A stretch of 64,000 nt of DNA from an uncultured bacterium. GTDB lineage: Bacteria; Myxococcota_A; Polyangia; Polyangiales; Houyiibacteriaceae. Location of the stretch: positions 1-64,000 of the forward strand of contig CALJDU010000076.1 in the NCBI GenBank assembly GCA_938024995.1, in the 5' to 3' direction. A program made the position numbers and the translations under genes. Shown piece by piece: positions 55,754 to 64,000 of the stretch; the first letter of the stretch is position 1; each line of letters starts with the position of its first letter. The notes beneath the pieces were generated by a model. It had not been told where the DNA came from. It made no database searches and saw only the letters and a program-made list of their open reading frames with translations.

Positions 55754-56407
55754 ATGGAACTCCGCAGTGACTTCGCGCGTCGGGAAGTGGTCGCAACTGA
55801 GAACGAGCCTTGGGTACCGTCGCCGAGCGCCGGCGTCGATCGCCGTATGCTCGACCGCGTGGGAGACGAAGTCGCGCGCGCGACCAGCGTGGTTCGCTAC
55901 GCACCGGGCAGCTCGTTTCCGGAGCACACGCACGAGCGCGGCGAAGAGTTCTTCGTGCTGGAGGGCGTCTTCAGTGATGAGCACGGCGACTACCCGGCGG
56001 GCACCTACGTACGGAACCCACCAGGCTCCGCGCACGCACCGTTCACGAAAGACGGCTGCACGATTTTCGTGAAGCTGAGGCAGTTCGAGGACGACGACAC
56101 CGAGCGCGTCGTGGTCAACACCCAGAGCGCGCCGTTTTCGCCGGGGCTCGTTCCCGGGCTCTCCGTGCTCGGGCTCCATTCGCACCTGGGCGTCAACACC
56201 GCGCTGGTGCGCTGGGCACCCGGGACTCTGTTTCAGCCGCACAAGCACTGGGGCGGCGAAGAGATCTACGTGCTCGAAGGCGTCTTCAGTGACGAGTACG
56301 GCGACTATCCGCGAGGGACCTGGCTGCGCAGCCCGCACCTCAGCGCGCACACGCCGTTTACGGAACCTGGCTGCTTGATCTACGTGAAGGTCGGCCACCT
56401 CGCGTAA
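55754..56407 (+). CDS. ChrR-like double-cupin protein
   Basis: Two cupin copies: PGSSFPEHTHERGEEFFVLEGVFSDEHGDYPAGTYVRNPPGSAH and PGTLFQPHKHWGGEEIYVLEGVFSDEYGDYPRGTWLRSPHLSAH. Confidence 0.85.
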   Translation: MELRSDFARREVVATENEPWVPSPSAGVDRRMLDRVGDEVARATSVVRYAPGSSFPEHTHERGEEFFVLEGVFSDEHGDYPAGTYVRNPPGSAHAPFTKDGCTIFVKLRQFEDDDTERVVVNTQSAPFSPGLVPGLSVLGLHSHLGVNTALVRWAPGTLFQPHKHWGGEEIYVLEGVFSDEYGDYPRGTWLRSPHLSAHTPFTEPGCLIYVKVGHLA

Positions 56408-56520
56408 CCGTTGTCTGCACCTGCGTACAAGAGACAGAAGAGAAGCGCTCGCTTTCGCAACGCGAAGGCCCCTTGGTCTTGGTGTCGCGAGTCGCGGCGT
56501 TGACAGGCCCGAACGTACGG

Positions 56521-57357
56521 CTAGCCGCGGCGACGCGTCACCAGGAACAACGCGAGCAAGATCGCAAAGGGCGGGGTGGTTCCGCGGGACGTCGCAGAAC
56601 ACCCGGAGCTCTCCTCGCAGCTCTTTCGGATCATGACGCTGACCGGCTCGGACCGTTCTCCGGCGTGATTCACGGCGCGGACTTCGATCCTGGAAGTGGT
56701 CGTCTCCACGGCACGCTGAAGCGTGAAGGACGGCTCGGAGACGAAGTGTTCAAGTTCGTCGTCGATCGTGACCTCGTAGAACGCGGCGTCGACATCGGAC
56801 CAGCTCACGAAGAGCTCTTGCTCCCATCGCGGGTATCGACCTTGGGGGCACGGCCCACCATCTTCGAGATAGCGACACGAGGCGACGGCCTCTTCGTCGA
56901 ACACCGGGACCTCGGGAACGCTCGCGTCGGCTCCTTCGACGACCTCAAAGTGAACGTCGGCCGGCGGGGCCACGGAGACGCAACCATCGTCGTTGACACG
57001 GAAGGTGTAGTTCCCGGCCGCGAGGGGAGCGCTCGGGGTCCCTTCCCAAACAACGCGGGTCGCGGGAACAGGGAGCAGCCGTACGTCGCGCAGATCTTGA
57101 TTCGTCCAGAGCACCTCAATGGACTCTCCGGTGGCGTCACTCTCGAGTTCGAAATAGCCGCTTGAACCGTCACAGAGGATGCCCGCCACGGTGACGACGA
57201 GCCTCGCATTGGGCGGCACGATGGTGTCGTTGGACGGGGACACGATGACGGCGTCGCTGGTGGGAGCATAGCTACACGCCTCCGCCCCCGCTGGGATGAG
57301 GAAGGCGGTGACTAACGCGATGAGTAGGCAAGCATGGAACTTCATGCTCCAAGACAA
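56521..57357 (-). CDS. MYXO-CTERM-type secreted protein
   Basis: Signal peptide; C-terminus SCEESSGCSATSRGTTPPFAILLALFLVTRRRG; paralogous to the N-terminal half of 57389..58930. Confidence 0.78.
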   Translation of the reverse strand: MSWSMKFHACLLIALVTAFLIPAGAEACSYAPTSDAVIVSPSNDTIVPPNARLVVTVAGILCDGSSGYFELESDATGESIEVLWTNQDLRDVRLLPVPATRVVWEGTPSAPLAAGNYTFRVNDDGCVSVAPPADVHFEVVEGADASVPEVPVFDEEAVASCRYLEDGGPCPQGRYPRWEQELFVSWSDVDAAFYEVTIDDELEHFVSEPSFTLQRAVETTTSRIEVRAVNHAGERSEPVSVMIRKSCEESSGCSATSRGTTPPFAILLALFLVTRRRG

Positions 57358-57388
57358 TGCAGCGATCGCGCCAGCGACCTATGCATCT

Positions 57389-58930
57389 CTAGGCGCGTTG
57401 GCGACGTCGGGTGAAGACGAACGCCGCGAAGAGGAGCGCGGCGATCGGTGAGCCGCTTTGCGCGCCGGGAACCGCACATCCGCAGCCGTCGTCGATGGGC
57501 GCGGGTTCCCCTGCGTCTGTTCCGGCATCGCGGGTACCGGTGTCTTCGCCCGCGTCGGTGCCGCCGTCGCTTCCCGCGTCGGTACCGGCGTCCATCTCCA
57601 CGACCTGGCACATTGGGTCACACCCCACGCTATCCACGTCACACGTCTCGCCGGTGTCGACCACTCCGTCGCCGCAGGAAGGGGAGACGCAGGTCGTGCG
57701 GCACGCGTCGGGGTCTGTGTCGCTGTTGTCCGCTCCGTGATCGCATTCTTCGCCGTCGTCGACGACCCCATCGCCACACAGGCTCTCGGTGCAGTCATCC
57801 CGACAGGCGACTCCGTCTGCTTCGGGGTCGCACGCTTCGCCATCGTCGACGACGCCGTCGCCGCAGCTCGCGAGCTCGCAGGTCGTGCGGCAGGCGTCGG
57901 CGATCGCGTCGCTGTTGTCGTCGCCGTCGTCGCAGGCTTCATCCGTGTCCAAGATTCCGTCGCCGCAATCGGGCGCGCTGCAATCGGTTCGGCAGCGATC
58001 CGGCGCGTCGGCGTTGCCTTCGCCATCATCGCAGCCCTCTTCGGGATCCGTCACGCCGTCGCCGCACCCCGCGTCGCGGCAGTTGCTCCGGCATTCCGCG
58101 CCCGGTGCGTCGCTGTTGAGCGGCCCAAGATCGCACTCTTCGCCGGCGTCCACGGTTCCGTCGCCACAGCGCGGACCGCTCGTCGGGTCGCAGCTCTCGT
58201 TGACACGCAAGAACGCGGCCGTCGACGCGTTGCCGGCGAGATCCACCGCGCGTACCTCGACCATCGCCAACGTCGTCTCTTCCAGGCGCTGCAGCGTGAA
58301 CATGGGCTCGGCGCCGGCGTACTCAAGCTGACCATCGACCGTGACCTCGTAGTGGCTGACGTCTGCGGCGGAGAACGTGACCTCGAGACGTTGTCGCCAT
58401 CGCGGGAACGCGCCCACGTCACAACTGGTTCCGAACATCTCGAAGCGGCAGTTGGGGGTCGCCGCGCCGAGCATGGGGGCTTCGGGCGCGGCGGTGTCCG
58501 CGTCGGCGCCGACCGTGAAGACCACCTCTTCGGCGTCCGTCGACTCATCACATCCGACCGGGCTGGTGTAGTCGAGCGCGCGGAAGACATACGAGCCGGC
58601 CGCGAGGGGCGCCGTCGGCGTGCCTTCCCAGAGCAGGAAGGTTGTCGGCAACGCGATGAAGCGTGTGTTGCGCAGCTCTCGGTTTGTCCAGGTGACCGCG
58701 ACCGCTTCGGCGGTGTCGCGATTCACGAGCTCGAACGCAGCGCTGGCGGCTGGACACGCGGTGCCGCTCGAGAGCGCATAGACCTTGGCGTTGCTCGGCG
58801 CGGTCGCTCCCGCCGCTGGCGCGACGATCGTGTTGGTCAACGTCGGGAAGAACGAACAGGCGCGCGCGACGTTGGGGGAGAAGGCGGCGATCGACGTCAG
58901 GAGGGAGAGCATAAGGAGAAGCGGACGCAT
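57389..58930 (-). CDS. Myxococcus Cys-rich repeat protein with MYXO-CTERM-type tail
   Basis: Repeated CGDGVVDDGEACD / CGDGILDTDEACDDGDDNSDA units; C-terminus GCGCAVPGAQSGSPIAALLFAAFVFTRRRQRA. Confidence 0.85.
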   Translation of the reverse strand: MRPLLLMLSLLTSIAAFSPNVARACSFFPTLTNTIVAPAAGATAPSNAKVYALSSGTACPAASAAFELVNRDTAEAVAVTWTNRELRNTRFIALPTTFLLWEGTPTAPLAAGSYVFRALDYTSPVGCDESTDAEEVVFTVGADADTAAPEAPMLGAATPNCRFEMFGTSCDVGAFPRWRQRLEVTFSAADVSHYEVTVDGQLEYAGAEPMFTLQRLEETTLAMVEVRAVDLAGNASTAAFLRVNESCDPTSGPRCGDGTVDAGEECDLGPLNSDAPGAECRSNCRDAGCGDGVTDPEEGCDDGEGNADAPDRCRTDCSAPDCGDGILDTDEACDDGDDNSDAIADACRTTCELASCGDGVVDDGEACDPEADGVACRDDCTESLCGDGVVDDGEECDHGADNSDTDPDACRTTCVSPSCGDGVVDTGETCDVDSVGCDPMCQVVEMDAGTDAGSDGGTDAGEDTGTRDAGTDAGEPAPIDDGCGCAVPGAQSGSPIAALLFAAFVFTRRRQRA

Positions 58931-58984
58931 ACCGAGAGCTTCCCCTGTTCCGCGCGAGCGAACAAGTCGCCCATGTGTCCCGCG

Positions 58985-60658
58985 CTACGAGAGCGCGTCG
59001 CGGCGACGCCCGATGAACGCGAGCCAGAAGATGAGGCCGGTGCCTGCCCATCCGGGCCAGTTGCCGGTGCTCTGGTAGAGCGTCCAGCCATCGAGCATCG
59101 GGATGTTGGCGTGCAAGGTCGCGCGCTCGAAGACGCCGCTGTGCGTGAGGACGCGTCCGACTGGATCGACGACCGCGCTGACGCCGCTGTTGGTCGAGCG
59201 AACGAGCGCGCGGTGATGCTCGACCGCTCGGAACTTCGCCAGCGCGAGGTGAATCCACGGCTCTTGGGTGTCGCCGAACCAAGCGTCGTTGGTGATGTTG
59301 ACGAGGAGGTGGGGGTTGGCCTGCTGCACCGCGCTCCGCGTGAAGGTCGGGAGCGTGTCCTCGTAGCAAAGCAAGGTGCTGATGCGGTAGCCGTTCCACT
59401 CGAAGGGCCGCTGGTGATCGCCGGGCGTGAAGTGGCCGGTGTTCGGTGACCACTCATAGAGGATGGGGAAGGTCTCGCCGAACGGGAGGTACTCACCGAA
59501 CGCGAGCAAGTAGGTCTTGTCGTAGGTCCCGAGGATCTCGCCATCGCCGTCGAGCATGTACGCGGTGTTGTAGCTCTTGTCTTCGCGGCGGCTGAGCCCG
59601 CCAAAGAGAGTCGGGGTGCTGACGCGGCCGAGGACGCGCCGCTTCAGGTTCCGTTCCTCTTCGGGAATGAAGAACGTATACGCGCTCTCTGGCCACACCA
59701 GGAGGTCCAAGCCTTCGCCGAGCTCTTCCTCAAGCTCGAGGCTCTGCTCAAGATGACGGCGGTGGCCTTCGTACGGGTCCTCTCGCTTGTCGAAGATGCC
59801 CATGTTCACTTGCACCAGCCCGACCTCGAGATGGTCAGCCGCTTCGGCGCGCTGATCGGTTTCGTGGATGCGATAGCCGCCGTAGGCCAGCGTGAAGACG
59901 AGCGCGCCGACCGCCGCGATCAAGGCGCGCTTGGGGAAGCGCTCACCACGGGTGCGATGACGCCAGACCTCGATGAGCACGCCGTTGAGCGGCACCGCGA
60001 GCGCGGACAAGAGCACCGGCCCGCCGAGATCCGCGACCTGCATGAAGATCGGCATGTCGTGAAAGCCCGCACCGAGGTAGCTCGGGAAGAGGAAGAGGAA
60101 GATCGTCTCGAGCGCGCAGAGCGCCGGGACCAGCGCGACCGTGACTGACCAACCTCGTCGCCGCGCGCGATCGTAGAGCCAGAAGAGCGCCGTCTGCTGG
60201 AGCCCGTGGTAGAGCCAAAAGATCGACGCGATCCCGATGTTCGCGAGCATCCCGAAGCCAGAGAACTGCTCGAGCATCTCGACGAGCCAGTAGTAGCCGC
60301 CGGTGTACCCGATGCTGCCGTGGACAAAGCCGAGCAAGAGGATCCGCTTCGTCGTCGCGCCGGCTTCGCGTTCCCGCTCGATCGCGAACATCGTCGGAAC
60401 GAAACAGACGAACGCGAGCGGCCACACCGAAAAAGTCGTCGCGAGGCACTGCACGATCCCGGCGAACCCGGCGAGCGCGAGGTGCTGCCAGCGCGCCGCG
60501 GTTGAGAGCGGTGCGCGCGCGGGCTCGTCAGCGGGCGCGCTGCCAGACTCGCTGGCAGACTCGCGGGCAGACTCGCTGGCCTCCGCCACTTCCTCTGCGT
60601 TCGCCTTCGTCTTTTTCGCGGCGGGCTTCTTCTTTCCGCTCTTCTTCTTTTTGCTCAC
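58985..60658 (-). CDS. lnt: Apolipoprotein N-acyltransferase
   Basis: Multi-TM N-terminus; VGLVQVNMGIFDKREDP; LLVWPESAYTFFIPEEE; GTYDKTYLLAFGEYLPFGE; STLLCYEDTLP. Confidence 0.9.
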   Translation of the reverse strand: MSKKKKSGKKKPAAKKTKANAEEVAEASESARESASESGSAPADEPARAPLSTAARWQHLALAGFAGIVQCLATTFSVWPLAFVCFVPTMFAIEREREAGATTKRILLLGFVHGSIGYTGGYYWLVEMLEQFSGFGMLANIGIASIFWLYHGLQQTALFWLYDRARRRGWSVTVALVPALCALETIFLFLFPSYLGAGFHDMPIFMQVADLGGPVLLSALAVPLNGVLIEVWRHRTRGERFPKRALIAAVGALVFTLAYGGYRIHETDQRAEAADHLEVGLVQVNMGIFDKREDPYEGHRRHLEQSLELEEELGEGLDLLVWPESAYTFFIPEEERNLKRRVLGRVSTPTLFGGLSRREDKSYNTAYMLDGDGEILGTYDKTYLLAFGEYLPFGETFPILYEWSPNTGHFTPGDHQRPFEWNGYRISTLLCYEDTLPTFTRSAVQQANPHLLVNITNDAWFGDTQEPWIHLALAKFRAVEHHRALVRSTNSGVSAVVDPVGRVLTHSGVFERATLHANIPMLDGWTLYQSTGNWPGWAGTGLIFWLAFIGRRRDALS

Positions 60659-61980
60659 GCCTTCGCTCGCTTCTGCAGGGTGGCCTCGATCGATTCACGC
60701 AAGACGCGCAGCAAGGTGTCTAGATCGTCGCGCGGGATGGTTAGGCTCGGGATGACGTAGACCGTGTTGCCGAGCGGACGCATGTGCGCGCCGCGGGCGA
60801 GCGCCTCTTCGTGTACCTCCCACCCGATCGGGCCGTAGTAGCCTGCGTCGCCGAGATCGATCGCCGCGACCATCCCGCAGGAACGGGTCCGCCGCACCCC
60901 TTCGATGCCGTTCATGTCCGCGATCGCGGTGGCCAACGTCTGGGCGCTCTCCTTGGCTTGGCTGAGCACGTCTTCTTCGCGATAGATCGCGAGCACTTCG
61001 CGCGCGACCGCGGCGCCGAGCGGGTTGCCGCAGAACGTGTGCCCGTGCATCAGCGCGCGCGTCTTGTCGCCACGGAAGCCGTCGTAGATGCGCTCGGTCG
61101 CGAGCGTCGCGGAGAAGGGGAGCACCCCGCCGGACAAGCCCTTCGCGGTGCAGAGCAGATCGGGCGCGATGTCCGCGTGGTCGCTCGCCCACATCTCTCC
61201 GGTGCGGCCAAAGCCGGTGAAGACCTCGTCGCAGATCAGGAACGTCCCCGCGCGATCACAGGCTCGCCGCATGCGGCGTAAGAGCGCCGGCGAGTACATA
61301 CGCATTCCGGCCGAGCCTTGCACGAGCGGCTCGATCACGAGCCCCGCGATCGTGTCGCCGTGCAGATCGAGCGTCGCCTCGATCTGCGTCACCAAATGCT
61401 CCCAGCCCGCTTCCTGACCGTCTGCGTGTACGCCCGGATCGTCGCCGCGGATCGTGTCGAACAAGAGCGGGTCGAAGACGGCCGAGAACTCACTGACCGC
61501 GCTCACGCTCATCACGCCGATGGTGTCGCCGTGGTAGCCGCCCGGGAGCGCGATGAACCGGCGACGCTTGGGCTGTCCGTTTTGCTGCCAGTACTGAAAC
61601 GCGATCTTGAGCGCGACCTCGACCGAGGTGCTCCCGTTGTCGCTGTAGAAGACGCGGGTGAGCCCTTCGGGCGCGACGTGGGTGAGCTCTTGCGCCAGGA
61701 GCGCGGCCGGTTCGTGGGTCACGCCCGCGAAGGTGCAGTGCATCATGTCGCTCGCTTGGCGAACGAGCGCTTCGCGAAGACGCGGGTGACCGTGACCCAA
61801 GTTGTTGCACCACCACGAACCGCTCGCGTCGAGGAAGCGCTTGCCCGAGGCGTCGTAGAGCCACTGACCTTCGGCGCGCGAGATGACGAGCGGTTCTTTA
61901 CGCTCGTGATCTTCGCTCGACGTGTAGGGCCTCCACACGTGTTTGCGATCGATCGCGATGAGATCTTGCCGCGCGCTCAT
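60655..61980 (-). CDS. bioA: Adenosylmethionine-8-amino-7-oxononanoate aminotransferase
   Basis: HVWRPYTSSEDHE; GSWWCNNLGHGHPRL; YSDNGSTSVEVALKIAFQYW; LICDEVFTGFGRTGEMWA; CTAKGLSGGVLPFSATL. Confidence 0.92.
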   Translation of the reverse strand: MSARQDLIAIDRKHVWRPYTSSEDHERKEPLVISRAEGQWLYDASGKRFLDASGSWWCNNLGHGHPRLREALVRQASDMMHCTFAGVTHEPAALLAQELTHVAPEGLTRVFYSDNGSTSVEVALKIAFQYWQQNGQPKRRRFIALPGGYHGDTIGVMSVSAVSEFSAVFDPLLFDTIRGDDPGVHADGQEAGWEHLVTQIEATLDLHGDTIAGLVIEPLVQGSAGMRMYSPALLRRMRRACDRAGTFLICDEVFTGFGRTGEMWASDHADIAPDLLCTAKGLSGGVLPFSATLATERIYDGFRGDKTRALMHGHTFCGNPLGAAVAREVLAIYREEDVLSQAKESAQTLATAIADMNGIEGVRRTRSCGMVAAIDLGDAGYYGPIGWEVHEEALARGAHMRPLGNTVYVIPSLTIPRDDLDTLLRVLRESIEATLQKRAKA

Positions 61981-62071
61981 GCGCCCGGGCTATCAACGGG
62001 CGCGCGAGGGGGCAAGTCACGCGAGAGACCGAGGGGTCGGGGAGACTCAACAGCGCCCCCGCTTCCTCGCT

Positions 62072-62575
62072 TCACCGGTGTCGAAAGTGGAAGGGGATGC
62101 TGGCGACCGCGATGCCGCCGCCTGTGACTGGGGGGAAGGAGAGCGCGCGCACGGTCCGGACGACGCAGCTGTCGAGGTCTCTGTCGATCCCTCTCCGCGC
62201 GTTGACCGCGTTGATCCCGCCGCTCGCGTTGATGATGACCGCGACCTCGACGATGCCCGCGAGGCTTGGGTCGCGGGTGAGCGCTTCGTCATAGCAGGCG
62301 CCGATCAGCTCGACGCTTTCGCGGATCGGTCCGGTCAACTGGGCGGGATCGAGCGCGCCGCGGACATCGAGCGCGCCGACGGAGACGCTCTCGAAATCGG
62401 GGTCTGCGGCAGCTGGCGCCGCGACCTGCACCTCGGGCCCAGCTTGCTCTTCGACTTGGGGCGGTTCCGTTTCCGTTTCCGCGTGCGCCGCCGGCGTGAC
62501 CACGGTGGGCACGGGCGCGGCAGTTCCGCAGGCCGTGAGAAGAGCGACGACGAAAGACGGCAGCGTGATGCGCAT
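62072..62575 (-). CDS. AgmX/PglI C-terminal-domain-like lipoprotein
   Basis: ALLTACGTAAPVP lipobox; IGACYDEALTRDPSLAGIVEVAVIINASGGINAVNARRGIDRDLDSCVVRTVRALSFPPV. Confidence 0.75.
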   Translation of the reverse strand: MRITLPSFVVALLTACGTAAPVPTVVTPAAHAETETEPPQVEEQAGPEVQVAAPAAADPDFESVSVGALDVRGALDPAQLTGPIRESVELIGACYDEALTRDPSLAGIVEVAVIINASGGINAVNARRGIDRDLDSCVVRTVRALSFPPVTGGGIAVASIPFHFRHR

Positions 62576-62607
62576 GTCGGATCCTAAGCGATCCCGATCG
62601 CTCCGAG

Positions 62608-63699
62608 CTATGACGTTTGGAAGACGAACGGAAACACGACGATGACGAGCCCGCCGCCCGGCGGATCGGGAAACCGCCAGCGCCGGATCTTCGTTTCGAT
62701 GCAGGCGTCTACGTCGGGATGTATGCCTTGCCCTTCCGCGATCGAAGCGGAGCGGACCTCGCCGCGCGGGCTGATCACAATGCGCGCGCGAGCGACGCCG
62801 CGCAGAGGCGGGTCACGTTGAAGCGCGGTTTCGTAGCACTGACGGATGTCGCCCTGGTGAGCGCGCGCGACTCGCCCGATCGCGTCGCGGTCGAGTGAGC
62901 CGAGGATGGTCGGCCGCTCATCGATCGCGGACCTGGTGTTGGCCGAAGCGGGCGCTGGAGTGGGCGCGGTCGGCGCTGGTGTCAAAGCGGGCGTCGCGGC
63001 GCGCGGCGAGAACACGAAGGGGTAGACCACGGTGAGCGGGCTACGGGGTCGGGGAAAGCGCCAGGTCGCGATCTCGGAGATCACGCATCCGTCGACCTTG
63101 GGATGAAGCGCGCGGGTCAGCTCGACGCGTTCGGTGGTTCCGTCGGTCGCGATAGTAAAGCGAGCTCGCATCGACCCCGCGAGGTCTGGGAGCTCTGAGA
63201 TCGCGCGTTCATAACAAGAGCGGATCGGCGCGAGGTTCCGTCGGACGACCCGTTGAATGATCGCGCGATTGTAGGAGGGGCCGACGGTCACGTTGCTTTG
63301 CACGATCCGCGGCGGGCCTCGTCGCGCGCCAGGATGGGGAGCGTGGCCATATCGCGTCGGGTACACGACGGTGGCACCGGACTCCGCCGCGTTCGTGTTC
63401 ACGTCCGTCTGTGTTTCGACTTCGGGGGCCGGCGCGTTCACGTCGGTCTGCGTTTCGGTTTCGGGCGCCGGGTCATTCGTGATCACGCGGGCGACGACGG
63501 CTTCGACTTGCTCACGCTCTTCGAGCGCTTGCTCGGGCGTCGCAGTGACGGGCGCGTGCGTTTCGTGCGCGACGACCGCCGGGTGCGCCGCTTCAGTCGT
63601 TGGCGTTCCGCCGCACGCCGTTCCCAACATCACTGTTCCCAGCGTCACCGCGACCCGCATCACCGCGATCCGTAACGAACCTGAGGAGAGTCGATCCAT
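62608..63699 (-). CDS. Lipoprotein with two AgmX/PglI C-terminal-like domains
   Basis: GTACGGTPTTEAA; IRSCYERAISELPDLAGSMRARFTIATDGTTERV..CVISEIATWRFPRP and IRQCYETALQRDPPLRGVARARIVISPRGEVRSA..CIETKIRRWRFPDP. Confidence 0.75.
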   Translation of the reverse strand: MDRLSSGSLRIAVMRVAVTLGTVMLGTACGGTPTTEAAHPAVVAHETHAPVTATPEQALEEREQVEAVVARVITNDPAPETETQTDVNAPAPEVETQTDVNTNAAESGATVVYPTRYGHAPHPGARRGPPRIVQSNVTVGPSYNRAIIQRVVRRNLAPIRSCYERAISELPDLAGSMRARFTIATDGTTERVELTRALHPKVDGCVISEIATWRFPRPRSPLTVVYPFVFSPRAATPALTPAPTAPTPAPASANTRSAIDERPTILGSLDRDAIGRVARAHQGDIRQCYETALQRDPPLRGVARARIVISPRGEVRSASIAEGQGIHPDVDACIETKIRRWRFPDPPGGGLVIVVFPFVFQTS

Positions 63700-63824
63700 G
63701 ACGCGAGCGTACGCCACGGGTGACGTCCGCCAGTGGATGCCCTTTCCGATCACCTGGACGTCAGCTGACCCCGTCGCCCGAATTCCCGTGGCGAGCTCCT
63801 TCGAGAGCGTTTCCTCTTGGCGCT

Positions 63825-64000
63825 TCACGATGCCCTCTGTTCAGGCCCATGGACATGCGACTCGCGTTCTCCGCGCGCGAGCGCGCCAAAGCGCCCACCC
63901 GCGTATCTCGCCGCGAAGACCCAGATGACCAGCAGCACGACCGTCGCGAGCGAGAGCCACCGGACCGCGTCGTAGGAGGTGAACACCGCAGTGATGCCGA
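63825..64000 (-). CDS. C-terminal fragment of a membrane protein, truncated by window edge
   Basis: Minus-strand frame GITAVFTSYDAVRWLSLATVVLLVIWVFAARYAGGRFGALARGERESHVHGPEQRAS*. Confidence 0.5.
   Translation of the reverse strand, partial: GITAVFTSYDAVRWLSLATVVLLVIWVFAARYAGGRFGALARGERESHVHGPEQRAS

Noticed and set aside
57458-59449. 663-aa plus-strand ORF
   Set aside because: Antisense to the Cys-rich repeat and lnt genes; absence of stops is due to GC-rich codon usage and repeats. The opposite strand has signal peptides and recognised domains.
1-64000. Dedicated defence system, toxin-antitoxin pair or biosynthetic gene cluster
   Set aside because: No nuclease/helicase/RT/TIR-like cluster, no TA-sized pair and no PKS/NRPS/RiPP signature genes seen in any frame I could assign.

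Overview
High-GC, gene-dense bacterial chromosome window. It looks like Myxococcota/Polyangia, inferred from MYXO-CTERM-like C-termini, Myxococcus-type Cys-rich CGDGVVDxGExCD repeats, AgmX/PglI-like domains and many 'CGDDD' lipoproteins. I support about 60 CDS. Housekeeping/metabolic genes: bioA, lnt, add, tatD-like, ggt, gluQRS, CoA-type NUDIX, fatty-acid desaturase. Regulators: a divergent PhoR/PhoB-like pair, an NtrC-type regulator, a NarX/NarL-type pair and a degenerate receiver protein. The remainder is mostly lipoproteins and secreted repeat proteins. One intact IS4-family element is present with a 10-bp target duplication. The most notable non-gene structure is a ~153-bp MITE-like element with ~29-bp imperfect terminal inverted repeats, inserted in frame into a glycerophosphodiester phosphodiesterase gene and breaking it. 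Other unusual signals: an SD-sequestering hairpin ahead of a DUF2330 gene; a 46-bp hairpin repeat present three times (33.77-33.98 kb); a PHO-box-like site between phoR and phoB; a DUF2256 gene (58 aa) absent from the ORF track; and several short tandem repeats at gene 3' ends. I found no convincing CRISPR array, rRNA, tRNA, prophage, defence island or biosynthetic gene cluster. All family calls come from reading motifs; no database search was run.
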